A program made the translations under genes and the position numbers. Under the pieces are notes generated by a model. That model saw only the letters and a list, made by a program, of their open reading frames with translations. It was not told the DNA's origin and searched no databases. This document shows, piece by piece, positions 10,673-21,760 of a DNA stretch of 64,000 nt (positions are counted from its first letter, which is position 1; each line of letters opens with the position of its first letter). This DNA comes from Linyphia triangularis (Eukaryota > Arthropoda > Arachnida > Araneae > Linyphiidae): assembly GCA_963978545.1 (NCBI GenBank), contig OZ021729.1, positions 82,316,670 to 82,380,669 on the forward strand, written 5' to 3'.

Positions 10673-12654
10673 CTAGTGAATCTCTAACAACCACGAAGCT
10701 CATCGCTAGTAAATCACGTGTGTCCCCTATTAAAGTGCTCACGATTCCTCGTCTCGAATTAAGTGGATGTCTCATATTGTCTCAATTAGTGCAAAAAGTT
10801 CGTCTTGCTCTAAAAATGAATATTGATGATATAATACTGTTCACAGATTCAACCATTGCATTGGCTTGGATAAACACACCAGCAATTAAATTGAAAACCT
10901 TTATCGCCAATCGAGTGTCAAAAATACAAAATCTAACTGAGCAGTGCCAATGGAAACATATTCCTTCCAGCTGTAATCCAGCTGATATTATTTCGAGGGG
11001 AGCCACCCCTCAAGAATTAATAACAATGAGTTTATGGTGGCAAGGCCCTCCTCTGGTGAATGACCCTCTCATACAAGAGCCTGTGGAATTACCCGTAAGC
11101 TCATTTGAAGAAAAACCTTACTTGTGTGAACTTAAGAACACAACTATTTCATTAACTGTGTCATCTAGTGCAGATTTCATATCAAATATTCTTCAGATCT
11201 CTAATAGTTTTGTGAAATTGATTAGAATTCTAAGTTATGTTTTCAGGTTTATATTTAATGTGAGAAATGCAGCTAGAAAAACAGGTCCCCTTAAAGTTAA
11301 TGAGCTTAAAGAAGCTAAGTGGTACTTAATTAGAGAAGTACAGATAATGGTTTTCAGTGATGAAATTAATTCATTAAAAAAGGGTAAAGATTTAAAGAAA
11401 AGTCAGGTGAGTTCTTTACATCCTTTTCTTGATGAAAACAAATTGTTGCGTGTAGGTGGTAGATTAAATAATGCAAATTTATCCTATGATAAGAAATTCC
11501 CAATTCTACTCCCTAGAAATCACAGGTTAACTCAGCTTATAGTGACTTATTTTCATCTTAATTATTTGCATGTAGGTGCACAAACTTTACTTTATCTAGT
11601 GAGACAAGAATTCTGGCCTTTAGGTGGTAGAAACCTTGCTAGAAAAATAGTTTATGAATGTGTCACTTGTTCTAAAAATAAACCAAGAGCTGTTGAACAG
11701 ATTATGGGCAATCTTCATACCGAGAGAGTAACTCCTAGCTCTCCATTTACTCATGTAGGTATAGATTTTGCAGGCCCATTTCAAATAAAATTTAAGGGAC
11801 AACGTAAGGGCATTTATCATAAATGTTACATAGCTCTATTTATTTGTTTTGTTACTAAGGCAATACATATAGAAGTTGTCACTGATCTTACATCAGAAAC
11901 TATGATGGCCACATTAAAAAGGTTTTTTAGTCATAGAGGAAAAAGTTCAACCATTTTTTCAGATAATGGTACGAATCTGGTTGGGTGTAGCAAAGAATTG
12001 AAGCGTTTGTACAACTTATTTAAAAAACCTACAGATGATTTGGCAAGTTATTTAATAAATGAAGAAGTAGTATGGAAATTTATTCCTCCAAAATCTCCTA
12101 ATTTCGGCGGTCTGTGGGAATCAAATATTAAGGCATTTAAAAGTCATTTTCGGAGAACAATTGGCAGTACACGGTTAACACTTGAAGAGTTTATTACTGT
12201 GACAACACAAATTGAGGGAATACTTAATAGTCGACCCCTTACTCCTATGTCCTCTGACCCAAGTGACTATGAAGTTCTAACACCAGGACATTTTCTAATA
12301 GGCAGACCCATAAATAGTGTTCCTGAACACGACTATACTGTTAAAAAGGATAGTTATTTGAATCATTGGCAAAGGGTAAACAAATTGGTGCAAATCATTT
12401 GGCGCAAATGGAAAATTGATTATTTGAATAATTTGCAAGCCAGAAATAAATGGCAATTTGATAAAAATAATGTTACCTGTGGTTCAATGGTATTGCTAAA
12501 AGATGACAACTTACCTCCTGGTAAGTGGACTAAGGGTAGAATTCAGGATGTTATTTTAGGATCAGATGGTAAAATAAGAGTAGTTACTGTCAAAACTCCT
12601 TCCGGTGTATATAAAAGAAGTATTTCGAAAATTTGTTTATTGCCTGTCAAGTAA
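10612..12654 (+). CDS. pol: BEL/Pao RNase H-integrase part of pol, offset by one frame
   Basis: About 680 codons continuing pol in the frame shifted by one relative to the preceding ORF. The segment opens with 'GFADASQAAYGAAVYL', the RNase H start, and has FTDST near residue 77. Integrase follows: an H2C2 zinc-binding region with His at about 315 and 320 and Cys at about 350 and 353, catalytic Asp in GIDFAGPF (about 385), Asp in FSDNGTN (about 451) and Glu in GLWES (about 503). A DUF5641-like C-terminal domain with 'W..VN.L...IW..W' is near 585. An in-frame stop at 10597-10599 prevents upstream extension. The TTG at 10612 is not a convincing start, so this segment would be expressed only through frameshifting or once the missing base is accounted for. 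It ends 177 bases before the 3' LTR. Confidence 0.92.
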   Translation: MGFADASQAAYGAAVYLQCITSESLTTTKLIASKSRVSPIKVLTIPRLELSGCLILSQLVQKVRLALKMNIDDIILFTDSTIALAWINTPAIKLKTFIANRVSKIQNLTEQCQWKHIPSSCNPADIISRGATPQELITMSLWWQGPPLVNDPLIQEPVELPVSSFEEKPYLCELKNTTISLTVSSSADFISNILQISNSFVKLIRILSYVFRFIFNVRNAARKTGPLKVNELKEAKWYLIREVQIMVFSDEINSLKKGKDLKKSQVSSLHPFLDENKLLRVGGRLNNANLSYDKKFPILLPRNHRLTQLIVTYFHLNYLHVGAQTLLYLVRQEFWPLGGRNLARKIVYECVTCSKNKPRAVEQIMGNLHTERVTPSSPFTHVGIDFAGPFQIKFKGQRKGIYHKCYIALFICFVTKAIHIEVVTDLTSETMMATLKRFFSHRGKSSTIFSDNGTNLVGCSKELKRLYNLFKKPTDDLASYLINEEVVWKFIPPKSPNFGGLWESNIKAFKSHFRRTIGSTRLTLEEFITVTTQIEGILNSRPLTPMSSDPSDYEVLTPGHFLIGRPINSVPEHDYTVKKDSYLNHWQRVNKLVQIIWRKWKIDYLNNLQARNKWQFDKNNVTCGSMVLLKDDNLPPGKWTKGRIQDVILGSDGKIRVVTVKTPSGVYKRSISKICLLPVK

Positions 12655-12820
12655 CTTGTCTTGTATCATGTTTTCAATTGTTTAATTGTATTTCCTATAA
12701 TTATATTTTTATAATTATTGTATTTCATAAATTTTTGAATTTTTCTGCATTGTATTTGCTAAATTTTATATTTCTTAATTGTTCTATTTTGTTGTAATAA
12801 TATTGAAATGTTATTTCAAC

Positions 12821-12831
12821 GTGGGCCGGGA
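12821..12831 (+). other. Polypurine tract of the BEL/Pao element
   Basis: GTGGGCCGGGA lies immediately before the 3' LTR, where plus-strand synthesis is primed. It is imperfect, with two pyrimidines, so assignment rests mainly on position. Confidence 0.5.
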
Positions 12832-13098
12832 TGGTTACGCCTGTAATTAATGTACTGCGCATTCCTTTTGCGCAGCTCCATCCCTCTAACCCTTTCCCCT
12901 TCGTTATGTATTCATTCTAATTGGATCCCGCCACTTGAGCGGTTATGTAATAGAGAGGTCTCTCTGTGGATGTGAAAATAGAGCTTTGAAAAGCCCCCTA
13001 CAACTACAGTCCACTAATAAAGATTGTTTGTTAACAATTAGAACTTGCCAGACCATTTGTTGCTGCAAAAATACACACACTGAGCTTCGGACGGTACA
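12832..13098 (+). repeat. 3' LTR of the BEL/Pao element
   Basis: Identical to 7030-7296. It contains AATAAA at 13016-13021 and is followed directly by the ACAAG target duplication. Confidence 0.97.
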
Positions 13099-13103
13099 AC
13101 AAG

Positions 13104-13210
13104 CAAACGTAAATAATGCCGATAGAGGCTATAACATTGGAGAAAAATGAAGGGGAAAGGTAATCATTCAATCGGTGATTTAGAGAAGTCTGAACGTAAA
13201 CATGTTCAGT
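13104..13210. repeat. Continuation of the dispersed repeat after the BEL insertion
   Basis: The sequence 'gtaaataatgccgatagagg' through 'gtctgaacgtaaac' parallels 6426-6540. Removing the BEL element and one ACAAG rejoins a continuous repeat unit. Confidence 0.65.
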
Positions 13211-13239
13211 GTTTGTCAGGAAATTTCTTTTTAAAACTT

Positions 13240-13782
13240 TTTCTAATTTTTTGGCAAATTGTTTCCAGTATTTTTGCTAGCAGTGTATCTTCAATTGTCA
13301 AAATTAAAGTTTCAGTTTAATTTCGGAAAAATCCCCGATTCCTTTAAAGTTTTAGACAAAATCCCTGTTAATTCCCTGACTTTTCCTGATCAGTGGACAC
13401 AGTCTTTTTAAAATTGTAGGGATAATTCAAAAACATTTAGGGCTATTTCTTTCGAAGCTGACATAGACATTCTTTCCAAAGTCTGCTTCAATACCGGCAA
13501 AACACTATTAATTTCTAAAACACTGAGCTTCAAACTATTTTTTAGCAAAATAACAGTTATATAATTAAACAACAATACTATTTTGACAAACATACGAACT
13601 TAATTAAATCCACTTTTCTCATCTGGAGGAGTATCGGATTTCACGGCTTCCGGATAAAAATCGGGAGAATTTTCGGTTTTTTTATTTAAAAAAAAAAAAA
13701 AAAAAAAAATCATTCCAATAATATAGTATTAGGAATTTTAGGGAGAAACAAAAATTTAAGGAATATTAGGATGAATGCGACC
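13240..13782. mobile_element. hAT-like MITE fragment, right end ...GCGACCCCTG
   Basis: The segment from about 13400 to 13782 matches the complete 300-bp MITE at 46437-46736 through blocks such as 'gggataattc', 'acatttaggg', 'gaagctgaca' and 'tagcaaaataacag'. It ends GCGACCCCTG at 13782, the reverse complement of a typical CAGGGGTCGC hAT-type terminus. No left terminus or target duplication was found, so the left part is deleted or unrecognisable. It includes an A run near 13687-13709. Confidence 0.5.
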
Positions 13783-14202
13783 CCTGTGATTGGCTAGTGA
13801 AAAGGCTGAAAAATGATAATAGGAGAAAAAAAAAAAAAACTGATACTATGACATAGCATAAAACATTTAATCAATACATGAAAAGATAACGACAAAAGCA
13901 CTTTCCATCTGTTATCAACGTTCCAGTTCGGAAGCTTGATTCCAGGTTCCCTCTATGGGAAGTTTACATCTTGTCTGCAAATAGAGATATCGGATTAGAA
14001 CAAGGGTATTTGGTGAAAAGTTTTATCACAAATTTGTTATCAAACTAGCTAACGAGCAAATTGATGCACTACATAACAAGGAAAAAATAATACCAAATCA
14101 GATTATTCATTATACACTTTAATAAATAGTTTTATTGTTGCCATAGCAGTCATCTACAACCAGCTATGAGAATGGCCCATAAAAAAAAAGTGCATAAGTA
14201 CC
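13783..14202. other. Intergenic, nothing recognised
   Basis: AT-rich sequence with A runs. No coding frame or repeat end seen. Confidence 0.5.
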
Positions 14203-14480
14203 ATATGCTGCAGGCGCGTCGCCAGGGGGAGGGATATGGGGATATATCCCCTCCCGAAATGTTTCTAATCGCTATTAGAACGTAAATATCAAAATATCCC
14301 TTTGTTTAAAATGGTAAATTTATTTATATATTCTTAAATTTCTAAACATGCATAAAAAATTACCTGTTATCGGGATAACTAAATACAATCGGGATTAATA
14401 AAAAAAAATATTTGTTACGATTTTACAGAATTATAATTTCATATCCCCTCCCGAAAAAAATCTCTGATCCTGATATGCTG
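14203..14480. mobile_element. 262-bp hAT-like MITE with 8-bp target duplication
   Basis: Core 14211-14472 begins CAGGCGCGTC and ends GATCCTG. It is flanked by exact ATATGCTG at 14203-14210 and 14473-14480. The interior has subterminal inverted blocks: 'atcccctcccgaaa' occurs near both ends, once preceded by a reverse-complement 'ggggatat'. The terminal inverted repeats are short and diverged, but an 8-bp duplication and CAG/CTG ends fit hAT. Confidence 0.65.
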
Positions 14481-15164
14481 AGAAATATTACTAAATCTCC
14501 CAATAATTATATAAAAAATATTCAATCATACTGGTCTCAAACTGCATAGCAAAATTATTTACAGACCCAAACCTGATCTGAAGTAAATAAATAAAAATAT
14601 CAAAGGAAAATGAAGTTAAAAAACTATGATGAAACATCAAAGAAAAAAAAACAACACTTTATAAATATTTTTATGACAAAAATTTATCTTACATATGATA
14701 CAGTATTTATAATTCTTTGAGATGATTTTCCTCAAATATTGTGTTTATTTTTAAAAAAAATTAAAAACCATGAAAATTCATAATTGGTGTTTGCGTGTTT
14801 TTATACGTCAAGAACAAAAAATCAATTTCAATGAATAAGATTTCTGTAATACGTAATTACGCAAAGAAAATATTGTCATCACAGAATTTTGATTGCTAAA
14901 TTAAAAAAAAATATATTTATTAAAGTTAAAATATTGAAATTTTTGCTTTTTATGTTATATTTTAAAGCAGAATTAAAAAAAAAAAAAAAATATGTGAGGA
15001 AATGTTTAGAACATCGGTTCCCAACCTTTTTAGTTGTGCAGACCACCAATTTTGAAAGAAAATTTAAGGGACCACTAGTTAATAGAATATGTGCGTGCAC
15101 GCATCAGCAGTAAGTAAAATATACTGTACAAGAAATATTAAAAAATAGCGTTTTATTAAGAAAG
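14481..15164. other. AT-rich intergenic sequence
   Basis: Very AT-rich. Overlapping sense and antisense open frames at 14879-15113 are produced by A/T runs and have no domain. Confidence 0.5.
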
Positions 15165-15178
15165 AAACTGTTACTTTC

Positions 15179-16418
15179 GCCGACCAAAAGGTATAGTGGT
15201 TAGCGTGCTGGCTTCTAGACAGCGAGGTTGCGGGTTCGAGTCCCGTGTTAGGCATGGGTGTTTGTAAATGTATGTTGGCCAGTGGCGGCTCATGAGTAAA
15301 AAAAGTGAGGGGATCCAAATTAACAATGACATGTTTTTATTTATGAAAGGGGGGGAGTGCAGATTTCAAAGTAAATGAATTCCATGTAATTAAATAAATG
15401 TTATTCAAATGCACATACACATAAAACTATAAGAAAAATCAAACAATTTATCCAAATAAATTTAAATAAAATATATACTTTAATAAAACGAATGATTATA
15501 ACAATTTGCAGCATTTCGTTTGAACCAATGACTTTCGAAAATTAAAAATGGAGCGAAGAAAAGTGGGGAAATTTTCAGTGAGTTTTAAATTATTACTTTT
15601 TTAAAATAAATTAATGCATATTGATTAATTATTATTTTAGTCCGAAATTTCATTACTTAACAAATATTTTCAATCTTATATTTTTACTTCTTAAAAATGT
15701 TGGTTGTTTGGTTTGAAGCCCTTTTGTCACTTGTGGAGTGTACCAAAAAAAATTGTTTATTGTTATCCTTATAAATGGATATTTCAGACATTTGAATGAG
15801 TTAAAGATAGTTAATGTTGTAGTACACCAAGGCTAAGATTTTTTAAAAATTCAATTCAACAAAATTCTTCGTTAGATGCAAAATTGAATTAAAAATGAAA
15901 CAAATCAATCTCATTCACAATTTTATCAATGCTTTAATCTAAATTTAAAATTAAATTGGGACCAAGGGCTTAATGTTACTCTTTGGAATAAAATGGGGAT
16001 CCAGCGTTTGTTTTTTGGAGGCGACTGTAAAGCTTTAAAAATTGAGATTGCTAATATATTTTATTTGTAAATATTAGGTCACGAAGAAGCCTTTTTTTCA
16101 CCTTCATATTTTTTACCTCAAATAATTTGAAATCAAATGGAAACAAGTTCATCAAGAATCAAATCCTATAAAGTAATTTAAAACTATTTTTCTATTCTAT
16201 GTTTAAATAATTGAATATTTCGATCATAAATTTAAATGACTAACATAAAATGTTATTTAAATAATGAATTTTAGTTTTGGTAGAAAATAAATTCGCCAAA
16301 ACCTTCAAGAGAAGTAAAACAAAGCTTCATTAATTAAATAATAACATACTTGGAATATTCTGAGTTGGGGATGGCAAACATATTTATATGGATTGAAATA
16401 TTTTAAATAATTTTTCAA

Positions 16419-16453
<35 letters not shown>

Positions 16454-17612
16454 TTACCCATAAAATGAAGTTTCATTGCTATGTTAAAGTATAAAAAGAT
16501 GCAGATGGTATAGTGGATCATATGTCTGCATACTCAGAAGCGGATTTAGACGTCAGTCAAGGGAGAGGAAAGGTTGCTACAATCACCAACATAGTTTGTA
16601 AAGGTGGTGAAACAGGATGAGAAGGAGAGGGGGTTGGGGGAACTGCCTAATTTTGTATTCTGTATAACTCATATTCCTAATTATCTCTAAAATCGAATTA
16701 ATTAAAAAGAAAGATATTTTTATGATAATTAAGATAAAAAAAATGTATAACCAATTGAGCTTTTCCATTCGAAGAGATCTGGTATCATCTTAACAAAATG
16801 CGTCTTCAAATATTTTTTGAAAAATCATGATTCTGTTTCAAAATTTATTTATTGAGAAAAACTTGCTTTTAAATTTGAAAAATAAAGTGTAAAATTAAAT
16901 GATCTTACCGAGACTTTTTGTTAAAAAATTAGTGCCCTTTCGCCACTTAGAATTGTAGTTTTCTGTACATTTTCTCTGGTTCAAAATTCAATTCCCTGTC
17001 ATTACCTTGTACGCTTACACTGCAGCAAATTCCAACACTGCTTGTAATAGTTCAAGCTCGACTACTGACTGTAGAGTATTACTTTTTCACAACACACAAA
17101 GCGGAACATTCCTTATAGAATTTGATACCCATGAACAAGGAGAAAGAGACCCCCCTCCCCCTTAAAAACACAGGAAGTGAAGGACCTGGCTGCAAGCTTT
17201 TCTATGTTCTTTTCAAGGTCTCCGAGAAAGGGGTCGTTTACCCCCCCCCCCAATATCCTTCAAGGTCATTATGATGGAGTCTTATTAGAGAGATGGGCAG
17301 TGTGCGTTTTTATTGACATTTTCGCGAGTTCATGGCAAGAAAGCTGTTGCACCCCTTACAATAGTTAATATTGTGAAGTTAATAACTGCTTTTATTTGAC
17401 TTGAATTGTTTAAATATAATTTTACAGAAATTACACAACAAAATAATATTATCAAGCCTATACATAAGTGGGACCACTGTCCAAAAAAGTGAGGGGCCCC
17501 GGGCCACCCTGCAAAGGCCGCCACTGATGTTGGCTTGTCTAATGACGAAAGTTTCGGCGCATTATAGCCCTCGTGTTGCTGACGGCGCCAGATAATCTGA
17601 ATACAACCAACC
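15179..17612 (+). mobile_element. tRNA-derived SINE, split by a hAT element
   Basis: The SINE head at 15179-15254 is tRNA-like. It has an A box in GGTATAGTGGTTAGCGTGC and a B box GGTTCGAGTCC, closing with TTAGGC against the 5' GCCGA. Its body continues to 15279 and resumes after the hAT insertion, from the duplicated ATGTTGGC at 17527 to 17612, ending in CCAACC repeats. The exact 14-bp target duplication AAACTGTTACTTTC at 15165-15178 and 17613-17626 brackets the whole, proving that SINE insertion preceded the hAT insertion. Without the insert the SINE is about 180 bp. Two more copies lie at 41513-41691 and 61496-61676. It would be Pol III transcribed and LINE mobilised; the partner LINE is not in this window. 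Confidence 0.9.
15280..17526. mobile_element. 2.2-kb non-autonomous hAT element inside the SINE
   Basis: Begins CAGTGGCGGCTCATGAG and ends GGCCGCCACTG, a good inverted repeat, and is flanked by exact 8-bp duplications ATGTTGGC at 15272-15279 and 17527-17534. The interior is AT-rich with no transposase frame. It contains a long A run (16424-16450), an 11-base C run (17241-17251), and near 16537 a short piece like the left terminus of the element at 48680. A related element with the same ends is at 43203-46128; the two share sub-terminal sequence ('gtgagggg.cc', 'acaatagttaat'). Confidence 0.88.
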
Positions 17613-17643
17613 AAACTGTTACTTTCAGCTACCCATATGTATA

Positions 17644-19378
17644 CTTAGGGTAATGAAAGTATAGTATTCGATCCACAAAAAAAAAAAGTTTTTTTTTTTT
17701 TTTTTTTTTTTTTGCATTTATCCACGTTTTGGAACATCATGATTTAAAAAAAGTGATCAAGAAAAAATGTCTGTGAATAAGTGGTCAGCATAACTTAACT
17801 AATTGACCTACGATGTTAAAGGGCTTCCACCTGAAACAGCTTAATAGCATTGAAAATAGTTGCGTCAGTAGCCTCATATGCAAAAAATAGTATCCTCAAA
17901 TACTAAAATTAATAGTGTGACAATTCCGAAAACTATATTTGGAACTATTTGCTTGGCCTTGCCAGGAGTGGGCCGTAATGGGCTGTTAAGCCATGGGTAC
18001 GATATGAGCGGCAGCGACGGAGTGGTGAATTACACTGGCTAGGATGAGAGTGAAGGCAGTATTTTCCATCAATTCCTAATATTACGTCATCCAGTGAACT
18101 AGCTAAGCGCTTTATTTTGAGTGATTATCAACTACAAGATGAAGTATCTAAAACCAAAATTGTTTTATAGTGGCGAGATTATCACGAAACATCAAATAAA
18201 TATAAGTTTAAAAAAAAAACAAAAAAAAACACCAACACACACACATTTCAAATTATAGGTCTAAATAAAACAATTTTTGAATTAATGTAAAATCAAAAGA
18301 CTATTTTTAAAATCATTATATGTTTCACTTCACAAACATGGCCTGCATTGAAATTCCGAATTCAAAACCTCGTACTTGAGATCTGGTAAGTGTTTCTTCT
18401 TTGCCATTTTTATAGAACGAGAGCTTCTACGGAACTGAAACGACTCTGGGCGGTGAACGAAAATTAACGTCTGGGGATAGCGGCAACATGTTTCGCCCAG
18501 ACGCTCGTGTTTGTCATAGCCGCCTGTGCCCTGCCTCACTGTTCCGTTGTAATCAATGTAACCATTAATGCAAGCGGTGCTGCTCCAAAAGTCATTTATG
18601 TACCTTCTGCAATATGCATCACAAAAGTTAGTGATTCACCACAAAACCAATAAAAGCAGAAAACAAAAGAAGTTCTCTTGAAGAAAAACGTTCAATCCTC
18701 TTCAGTTCAGATTCAATCAAACTATAAGTGAGACATCATTGGTGGAAGCCACAGACCTGAACAGAGAACGCCTACTTTAGAAGTCATGACCAAACTTAGA
18801 TGATTAATTTCGTTTCTGTTCCTTCTGCATTTTTATTTGTAAATAGAAATAAAAATACGATTTTTTACCAAAAACAGTAGTCGAATATTTCAAAAGTAAC
18901 AATATAAGCTGAAAAGGTAGCTTTTAGACCAATTTTGGCAAAAAAAAAGTTGCCATTGAAGCCTCGCCTCGAAAACAGTCGCCTGTGGCAACCAAGTGTT
19001 CAAATTTGGTGTGAGGGTTGGGGATGGCACAAGGACCTACCATTAAGGTTTTCGTCAAAATCATGTTTTTCAATGATTGCACAGAGTTCTCTTTAATTGA
19101 GCATATACCTCATCGACGATCGTTTTTTCTTCTTTGCAGTTTCGCTTACAAGAAAGGAAAATATAAAAATCATAAATAAGAATATCGAGGGAAAAAAAAT
19201 TATTTTGGCAGAGTTTTTTTTTAAAGACCCATACTGATGCAAGAATGTCGCAAAAAATATCGCCAAACTGTCCTTTTTTATTAAATGAATGATGAAAATA
19301 TAAATACAGTAGATGACACAAATCCATTTCAATATTGTAGTGTAATTTAAAGTTGTGCAATGTTCCACACCCCTAGTT
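17644..19378 (+). repeat. Dispersed repeat, CTTAGGG...CCCCTAG ends
   Basis: Starts CTTAGGGTAATGAAAGTA and ends GTTCCACACCCCTAG. Its inverted copy at 31587-32213 starts CTAGGGG and ends TACCCTA, and a left-end copy lies at 24109-24370. Shared internal blocks include 'ttcaaatttgg', 'accattaaggtttt' and 'gtcgcaaaaaatatc'. A stretch at 17823-17930 ('gaaaatagttgc..cagtagcctca') instead matches the left end of the 50807 element, so another fragment is embedded. The transposon class is not determined. A small minus-strand frame at 18330-18539 has no recognisable domain. Confidence 0.5.
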
Positions 19379-19946
19379 GTTATCACTTTGCTGTCATAAC
19401 TATAAGAAAACTAAAAAACAAGTGACCAAAGTTTAAAAAAAAAAAAAAATCAATGGGAATTTTGACATTGTCCCCACGAGAGAGTCAATATCTTGATTAA
19501 AACTGGATAGTTTGAGCCATGTTGTTGAATTCACTCGTTACACTATCGAAGAATACAATTGAATAATTCGATTGTTGTTAACAATTAAGTGACTTGATTG
19601 TTCCCATTGCTACCCCTGAAGCTCGTATAATATTTAACTTGGCTTAGATTCTCAGGGATGAGAATGCAAAATTTCAAAAAAGAGGAAATCCAAAATTTAA
19701 AAAACTAAATACACGCGACACCGGATTTTGCAATAGCAAAACCCAACACTCCTTGTGAACGGGCATGATGCAAGTTGCTGAGGATGTTTAGGTACAAAAT
19801 TTTTATATGAAGGAACTGTCATGATAATACATACAAACTGCGAATTAAATCATTATAAAACTAATGTATAAAGTGCTACATATAATTTAAAAAAATGTGT
19901 GTATACAAAGATCTCATACATATTCCTAATTACCCAATGATCATTT

Positions 19947-21419
19947 CAGGTCTCCCACTCACTCAGAAAGATTTAGAGCAGGAAAAATCAAGTTTTGGAG
20001 CAGGAAAAATGTCTTTCGGAGCAGAGCAGATAAAATTAAGTTTAGTAGCAGGAAAAATGCATTTGTAGCATGTATAAGAAACTTTTGTAGGGGGAAAAAA
20101 ATGTGCAGCAGAAAAATAAATTTTGCACTAGGCATTTTTTTTTTTTTTTAATCAGAATTAAAAGAGACGAATGTCACTAAATCGGAGTCGCAAATCTCGG
20201 CAATAGCTGCTATTACATTACCATAGGCCTTGGTGAAAACGAATATAACACCAACGTAAATATCGGGATAGCACCCACCATACCTTCGCAATCTCGATAA
20301 TATCCGTGCAAAATCCCAGTAATATTGTATTTTTTATAAGTCACCAAACAGCGTCGCAAATCTCGGCAATATCTGCTATTACATTACCATAGACCTCGGC
20401 GAAAACAAATATAGCACCAACGCAAATATTGTGGATAACTCCCACCATACCATTGCAATCTCGGTAATATCGGCGCAAAATTCCAGTAATATCGTATTTT
20501 TTTAAGTCACCAAACAGCGTCACAAATCTCGACAATAGCTGCTAATTACAACAGTGTAAACTTCAGCTAAAATGACTACCACACTTGCGTAAATATTAGC
20601 AAGAGCGTTTATAATACCGTCGAAAATCTAGACAAAGGATATTACGTAAGTTGAAGATTCATCAGAAATGACCATCGCTAAAACGTACATATCGGCACAA
20701 ATGTCGGTAATATTGACATTTTCTAGGTAATGTTTGTGCATGATTCGGAAATATCGGATGTTAACATAAGCGCATCACTTTTCGAAAATGACCGTCACAC
20801 CAACGAATATATCAGCAATAGCGCCGAATAAACCGGAGCAATTCTCAACAACTGCGCTAAATAGGTGAAAGACTCGACAAAAATGACCATCACAATAATT
20901 TGCAATACATCTGCATTAGCGTCGTATATCATTGCAGTAACATCGACATTTTCTCAGTAGTATCAGGGCGAATTTCGGATATTGCAATATCCCAGCACTC
21001 GGCAATAATTACCACCATACCAACGAAAGTATCATCAATAGCGTCGAATTAACTGGAGCAGTACTGAATACTACAGAGCTATTATATCGATGAAAGAATC
21101 GACGAGAATGACCGTCATAACAACGTAAAACTTGACAATAATGTCAGCATTAGCGTCGCAAATCATCTTAGCACTCGGAAAAAACGAACACCCCACCATC
21201 GTAAATATCAGCGTTAGCGCCCAATATACAGGAATATTTCTCAACAATAGCGATATTACAGAGGCAAACAATATTAAATTTCGGCCAGCAAAAAAAAAAA
21301 AAAAAAAAAAAAATCGCGTTTTGGCGCAATTATGGCTAAAATAAAGCATTTGGAACAGCTTGGAGCAGATTTTTGTATTTGGCGCAGTTGGGCACAATTG
21401 GAGCAGGTCTGAGACCGTG
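19947..21419. mobile_element. Nested hAT-like element with internal tandem repeats
   Basis: Starts CAGGTCTCCCAC and ends GTCTGAGACCGTG, inverted with a one-base gap, and is flanked by exact TCATTT at 19941-19946 and 21420-21425. Subterminal regions repeat 'gagcaggaaaaat' (left) and 'ttggagcag' (right). The middle is the 166-bp tandem array and its decayed derivatives. It includes a 23-base A run at about 21290-21313. No transposase frame. Confidence 0.75.
20187..20600. repeat. 166-bp tandem repeat with decaying copies
   Basis: Units start at 20187, 20353 and 20519 with 'GTCGCAAATCTCGGCAATA' or close variants, a constant period of 166 bases. The first two units are complete and closely similar. 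The third starts the same way and then diverges. Beyond it to about 21260, shorter phrases of the same kind ('gaccatcac', 'atatcagcaatagcg', 'gtcgcaaatcat') recur irregularly, as in a decayed array. Confidence 0.85.
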
Positions 21420-21760
21420 TCATTTCCATTCAACCAAATTGATATAGTTGAAATAAAGTTATGTACCACTTTATAAAAGTCACATATCAAATTATAAAAG
21501 GATATTTGTAACCAAAGTACAGAATGTTCAGCTAATTACAGATAGAAAAAAAAAACAAGAAAAAGGCATTGACAAATAAAACATTAAACAAACTTTAATT
21601 TACACAAGTAAATACGTCATATTTTTCAAAATGACCAAAATTACGCTAGAAAAACGCGGAAATTACTGAATTACTAAAAAGTGGAGTAAAACTTGAAAAA
21701 AAAAACAACACAAAACGCGGAAAATCGCGGAAACGCGGAAGATTCTCATCCCTGGATTCT

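Larger units (their letters stand above)
7025..13103 (+). mobile_element. BEL/Pao LTR retrotransposon, nearly complete and recent
   Basis: The element spans two identical 267-bp LTRs (7030-7296 and 12832-13098) that begin TG and end CA. They are flanked by the exact 5-bp duplication ACAAG at 7025-7029 and 13099-13103. Between them lie a leader, a gag-pol frame and a purine-rich tract. Domain order is DUF1759-type gag, Cys/His zinc region, aspartic protease, reverse transcriptase, RNase H, H2C2 integrase and C-terminal DUF5641-like domain, which is diagnostic of BEL/Pao. I saw no difference between the LTRs on a base-by-base read, so insertion is very recent on the usual LTR-divergence argument. 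The only defect seen in coding is one frameshift near 10600-10615. There is no env-like frame. Confidence 0.97.
19653..21754. mobile_element. hAT-like element, 13-bp perfect TIR and 6-bp TSD, carrying a nested insert
   Basis: Begins CAGGGATGAGAAT and ends ATTCTCATCCCTG, a perfect 13-bp inverted repeat. It is flanked by exact GATTCT at 19647-19652 and 21755-21760. Most of its interior is the nested element 19947-21419, so the original was only about 620 bp. No coding capacity. The CAGGG terminus with 6-bp duplication fits hAT relatives that make 6-bp duplications. Confidence 0.85.

Noticed and set aside
15179..15254. Functional tRNA gene
   Set aside because: The sequence has A and B boxes but imperfect acceptor pairing, continues into a SINE body and is repeated with target duplications at two other loci.
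20187..21300. CRISPR-like array
   Set aside because: The period is 166 bases, repeats and spacers are not distinguishable, copies decay gradually and the DNA is eukaryotic.
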